From: Marine Group I thaumarchaeote SCGC AAA799-O18
GTDB lineage: Archaea; Thermoproteota; Nitrososphaeria; Nitrososphaerales; Nitrosopumilaceae
Direction: 5' to 3'
Length of the DNA stretch: 14,975 nucleotides
NCBI GenBank assembly: GCA_000746705.1
Contig: JOTC01000009.1
Coordinates: forward strand, 1 to 14,975
Shown here in pieces: positions 13,948 to 14,975 of this stretch. Numbering within the stretch: position 1 is the stretch's first letter; the number at the start of each line of letters is the position of its first letter. Both the position numbers and the translations under genes were made by a program. The notes under the pieces are model-generated. The model saw nothing but the letters and a program-made list of their open reading frames with translations. It did not search any database and was not told the DNA's origin.

Positions 13948-14975
13948 TTACATCATTCCGCCCATGTCAGGCATTCCACCCATTCCACCCATTCCAGGTG
14001 GCATTCCACCCATTCCAGGTGGCATTCCACCCATTCCAGGTGGCATTCCACCTTCTGCGCCAGGTGGTGGGCCTGCTGACTTGGCAGTTGCAATTACATC
14101 ATCAATACGTAAAATCATACAAGCGGCTTCAGTTGCTGCTGATATAATCTGGTTTTTGACTGATAAAGGTTCAACAATGTTGCTTGATTTCATATCTGCT
14201 ACTTCACCCTTCATAACGTCAATTCCGGTCCATTTATCCCCTTTAAGCTGTTTAGAACGAAGCGCTGTAAGGGTATCAATTGGATCCATTCCCGCATTTT
14301 CGCTAAGTGAAAGCGGAATAGATTCCAGGGCTTCAGCAAACTTTTCTGCTGCAAGCTGCTCCCTGCCCTCTAATGACTTTGCCCAACCTACAATTTTGGT
14401 TGCGGCAAATGTTTCTGGTGCTCCGCCACCAGCTACGATCAATGGTAATTCCATTACGTCTTTAACTACCATTATTGCGTCGTGAACAGCCCTTTCAACT
14501 TCATCTACTACTCTTTGAGATCCAGCTCTTAACAAAAGCGTAACAGATTTTGGGTGCTTGCATCCCTCAACAAAAACCCACCTATCTTCTTCTACTTTTT
14601 TTTCTTCTACTACATCAGCAACACCTAAATCTTTTTCAGATAAATCATCAAGATTAGTTATGATTCTTGCACCACAAGCTTTCGCAAGTTTTGTCAAGTC
14701 ACTTTCTTTTATTCTTCTAACAGCTAGCACTCCTGCTTTAGCTAAATAATGTTGTGCCATATCATCAATTCCTTTTTGACAAAAGACAACAGTGGCACCA
14801 GACCCGATAACCTTGTCAACCATGGATTTAATCATTTTATTTTCTTCATCAAGAAATGATTTCATTTGTTCTGGGTTTGAGATATTTATCTTGGCATCAA
14901 TCTCTGTCTTTTCAATTTCTAATGCTGTGTTAATAAGAGTAATTTTAGAGTTAGTAATTTTTTTTGGCATTCCAG
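13948..14975 (-). CDS. Thermosome subunit (group II chaperonin), 5'-truncated by window end
   Basis: About 342 C-terminal residues are visible; the frame runs off the window end, so the ATG at 14970 is internal (it lies in a GMPKKI context, with the usual ALEIEKTEIDAKINI following). This covers the apical domain, the returning intermediate domain and the equatorial domain. Visible signatures include DEENKMIKSMVDKVIGSGATVVFCQKGID (split over apical strands), VAGGGAPE (nucleotide-binding region) and DPIDTLTALR. The protein ends in a flexible tail with three PPGMGGM repeats, then GGMPDMGGMM. Thermosomes form two stacked 8- or 9-membered rings and fold proteins with ATP in the cytoplasm. Thaumarchaea usually encode more than one subunit; which one this is cannot be told. 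Confidence 0.95.
   Translation of the reverse strand, partial: GMPKKITNSKITLINTALEIEKTEIDAKINISNPEQMKSFLDEENKMIKSMVDKVIGSGATVVFCQKGIDDMAQHYLAKAGVLAVRRIKESDLTKLAKACGARIITNLDDLSEKDLGVADVVEEKKVEEDRWVFVEGCKHPKSVTLLLRAGSQRVVDEVERAVHDAIMVVKDVMELPLIVAGGGAPETFAATKIVGWAKSLEGREQLAAEKFAEALESIPLSLSENAGMDPIDTLTALRSKQLKGDKWTGIDVMKGEVADMKSSNIVEPLSVKNQIISAATEAACMILRIDDVIATAKSAGPPPGAEGGMPPGMGGMPPGMGGMPPGMGGMGGMPDMGGMM
13981..14043. repeat. Three perfect 21-bp direct repeats in the thermosome tail
   Basis: The 21-bp unit beginning CATTCCACCCATTCC and ending AGGTGG occurs three times without a single mismatch (13981-14001, 14002-14022, 14023-14043), with partial copies on both sides. It encodes the PPGMGGM heptads of the thermosome C-terminal tail on the minus strand. 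Identity at silent positions points to recent slippage or expansion rather than selection on protein alone. Confidence 0.9.

Noticed and set aside
13972..14050. Regular short repeats that might be read as a CRISPR array
   Set aside because: The units are contiguous 21-mers with no spacers and lie in frame within a coding region.
13964..14485. 173-residue frame on the plus strand opposite the thermosome gene, with GGIPPIP repeats
   Set aside because: It is the antisense reading of the thermosome tail repeats. The repeats come from the PPGMGGM codons, and the opposite frame has the motifs of the chaperonin.

Overview
The window reads as a low-GC chromosome segment of an ammonia-oxidising-type archaeon (Nitrososphaerota/Thaumarchaeota, most like the Nitrosopumilales). 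The archaeal assignment rests on TFB, a thermosome subunit with a GGM-rich tail, a class I archaeal CCA enzyme, the archaea-specific UPF0200/UPF0201 pair, an AN1 zinc finger, and TATA-like boxes lying about 23-27 nt before start codons, which is the pattern of leaderless transcripts. The narrower placement is inferred from overall protein resemblance. No mobile element, CRISPR array or foreign-looking island is visible. Coding density is high, and the longest gene-free gap is about 175 nt.

Layout. Positions 1-304 hold the C-terminal end of a Na+/H+ antiporter (+), converging on a TFB gene (-). A radical-SAM protein of the lysine 2,3-aminomutase family (-) and a long MscS-type channel (+) diverge from a gap at about 2634-2809. 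PRPP synthetase and RNase Z follow in tandem (+). The UPF0200-UPF0201 pair (-) sits between RNase Z and a three-gene run (+): RNA 2',3'-cyclic phosphodiesterase (ThpR/LigT), CCA tRNA nucleotidyltransferase and an atypical protein kinase, whose genes overlap. A tRNA-Pro(GGG) gene without encoded CCA lies on the opposite strand, directly abutting the kinase stop codon.

Next come an SDR oxidoreductase (-) and an AN1 zinc-finger protein (+) on divergent promoters, a small membrane protein (-), a protein that looks like a GINS replication subunit (-), and type I glutamine synthetase (+) divergent from it. A lysine/glutamate-rich membrane protein (-) and the C-terminal two thirds of a thermosome subunit (-, cut by the window end) complete the window.

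How the genes fit together. The region 5.4-10.1 kb is rich in tRNA 3'-end and RNA-end functions: RNase Z removes the trailer, CCA enzyme adds CCA, ThpR acts on 2',3'-cyclic phosphates, UPF0201 is a predicted RNA-binding protein, and a CCA-less tRNA gene lies beside them. The rest is housekeeping: transcription initiation, nucleotide and nitrogen assimilation, protein folding and ion homeostasis. The points most worth a second look are an Asn at the expected third catalytic carboxylate of the CCA enzyme, a possible unannotated GINS subunit, an MscS channel with a long cytoplasmic insert and a Cys cluster, and the repeated leaderless/TTG-start architecture. I did not find a convincing novel defence or mobile system here.
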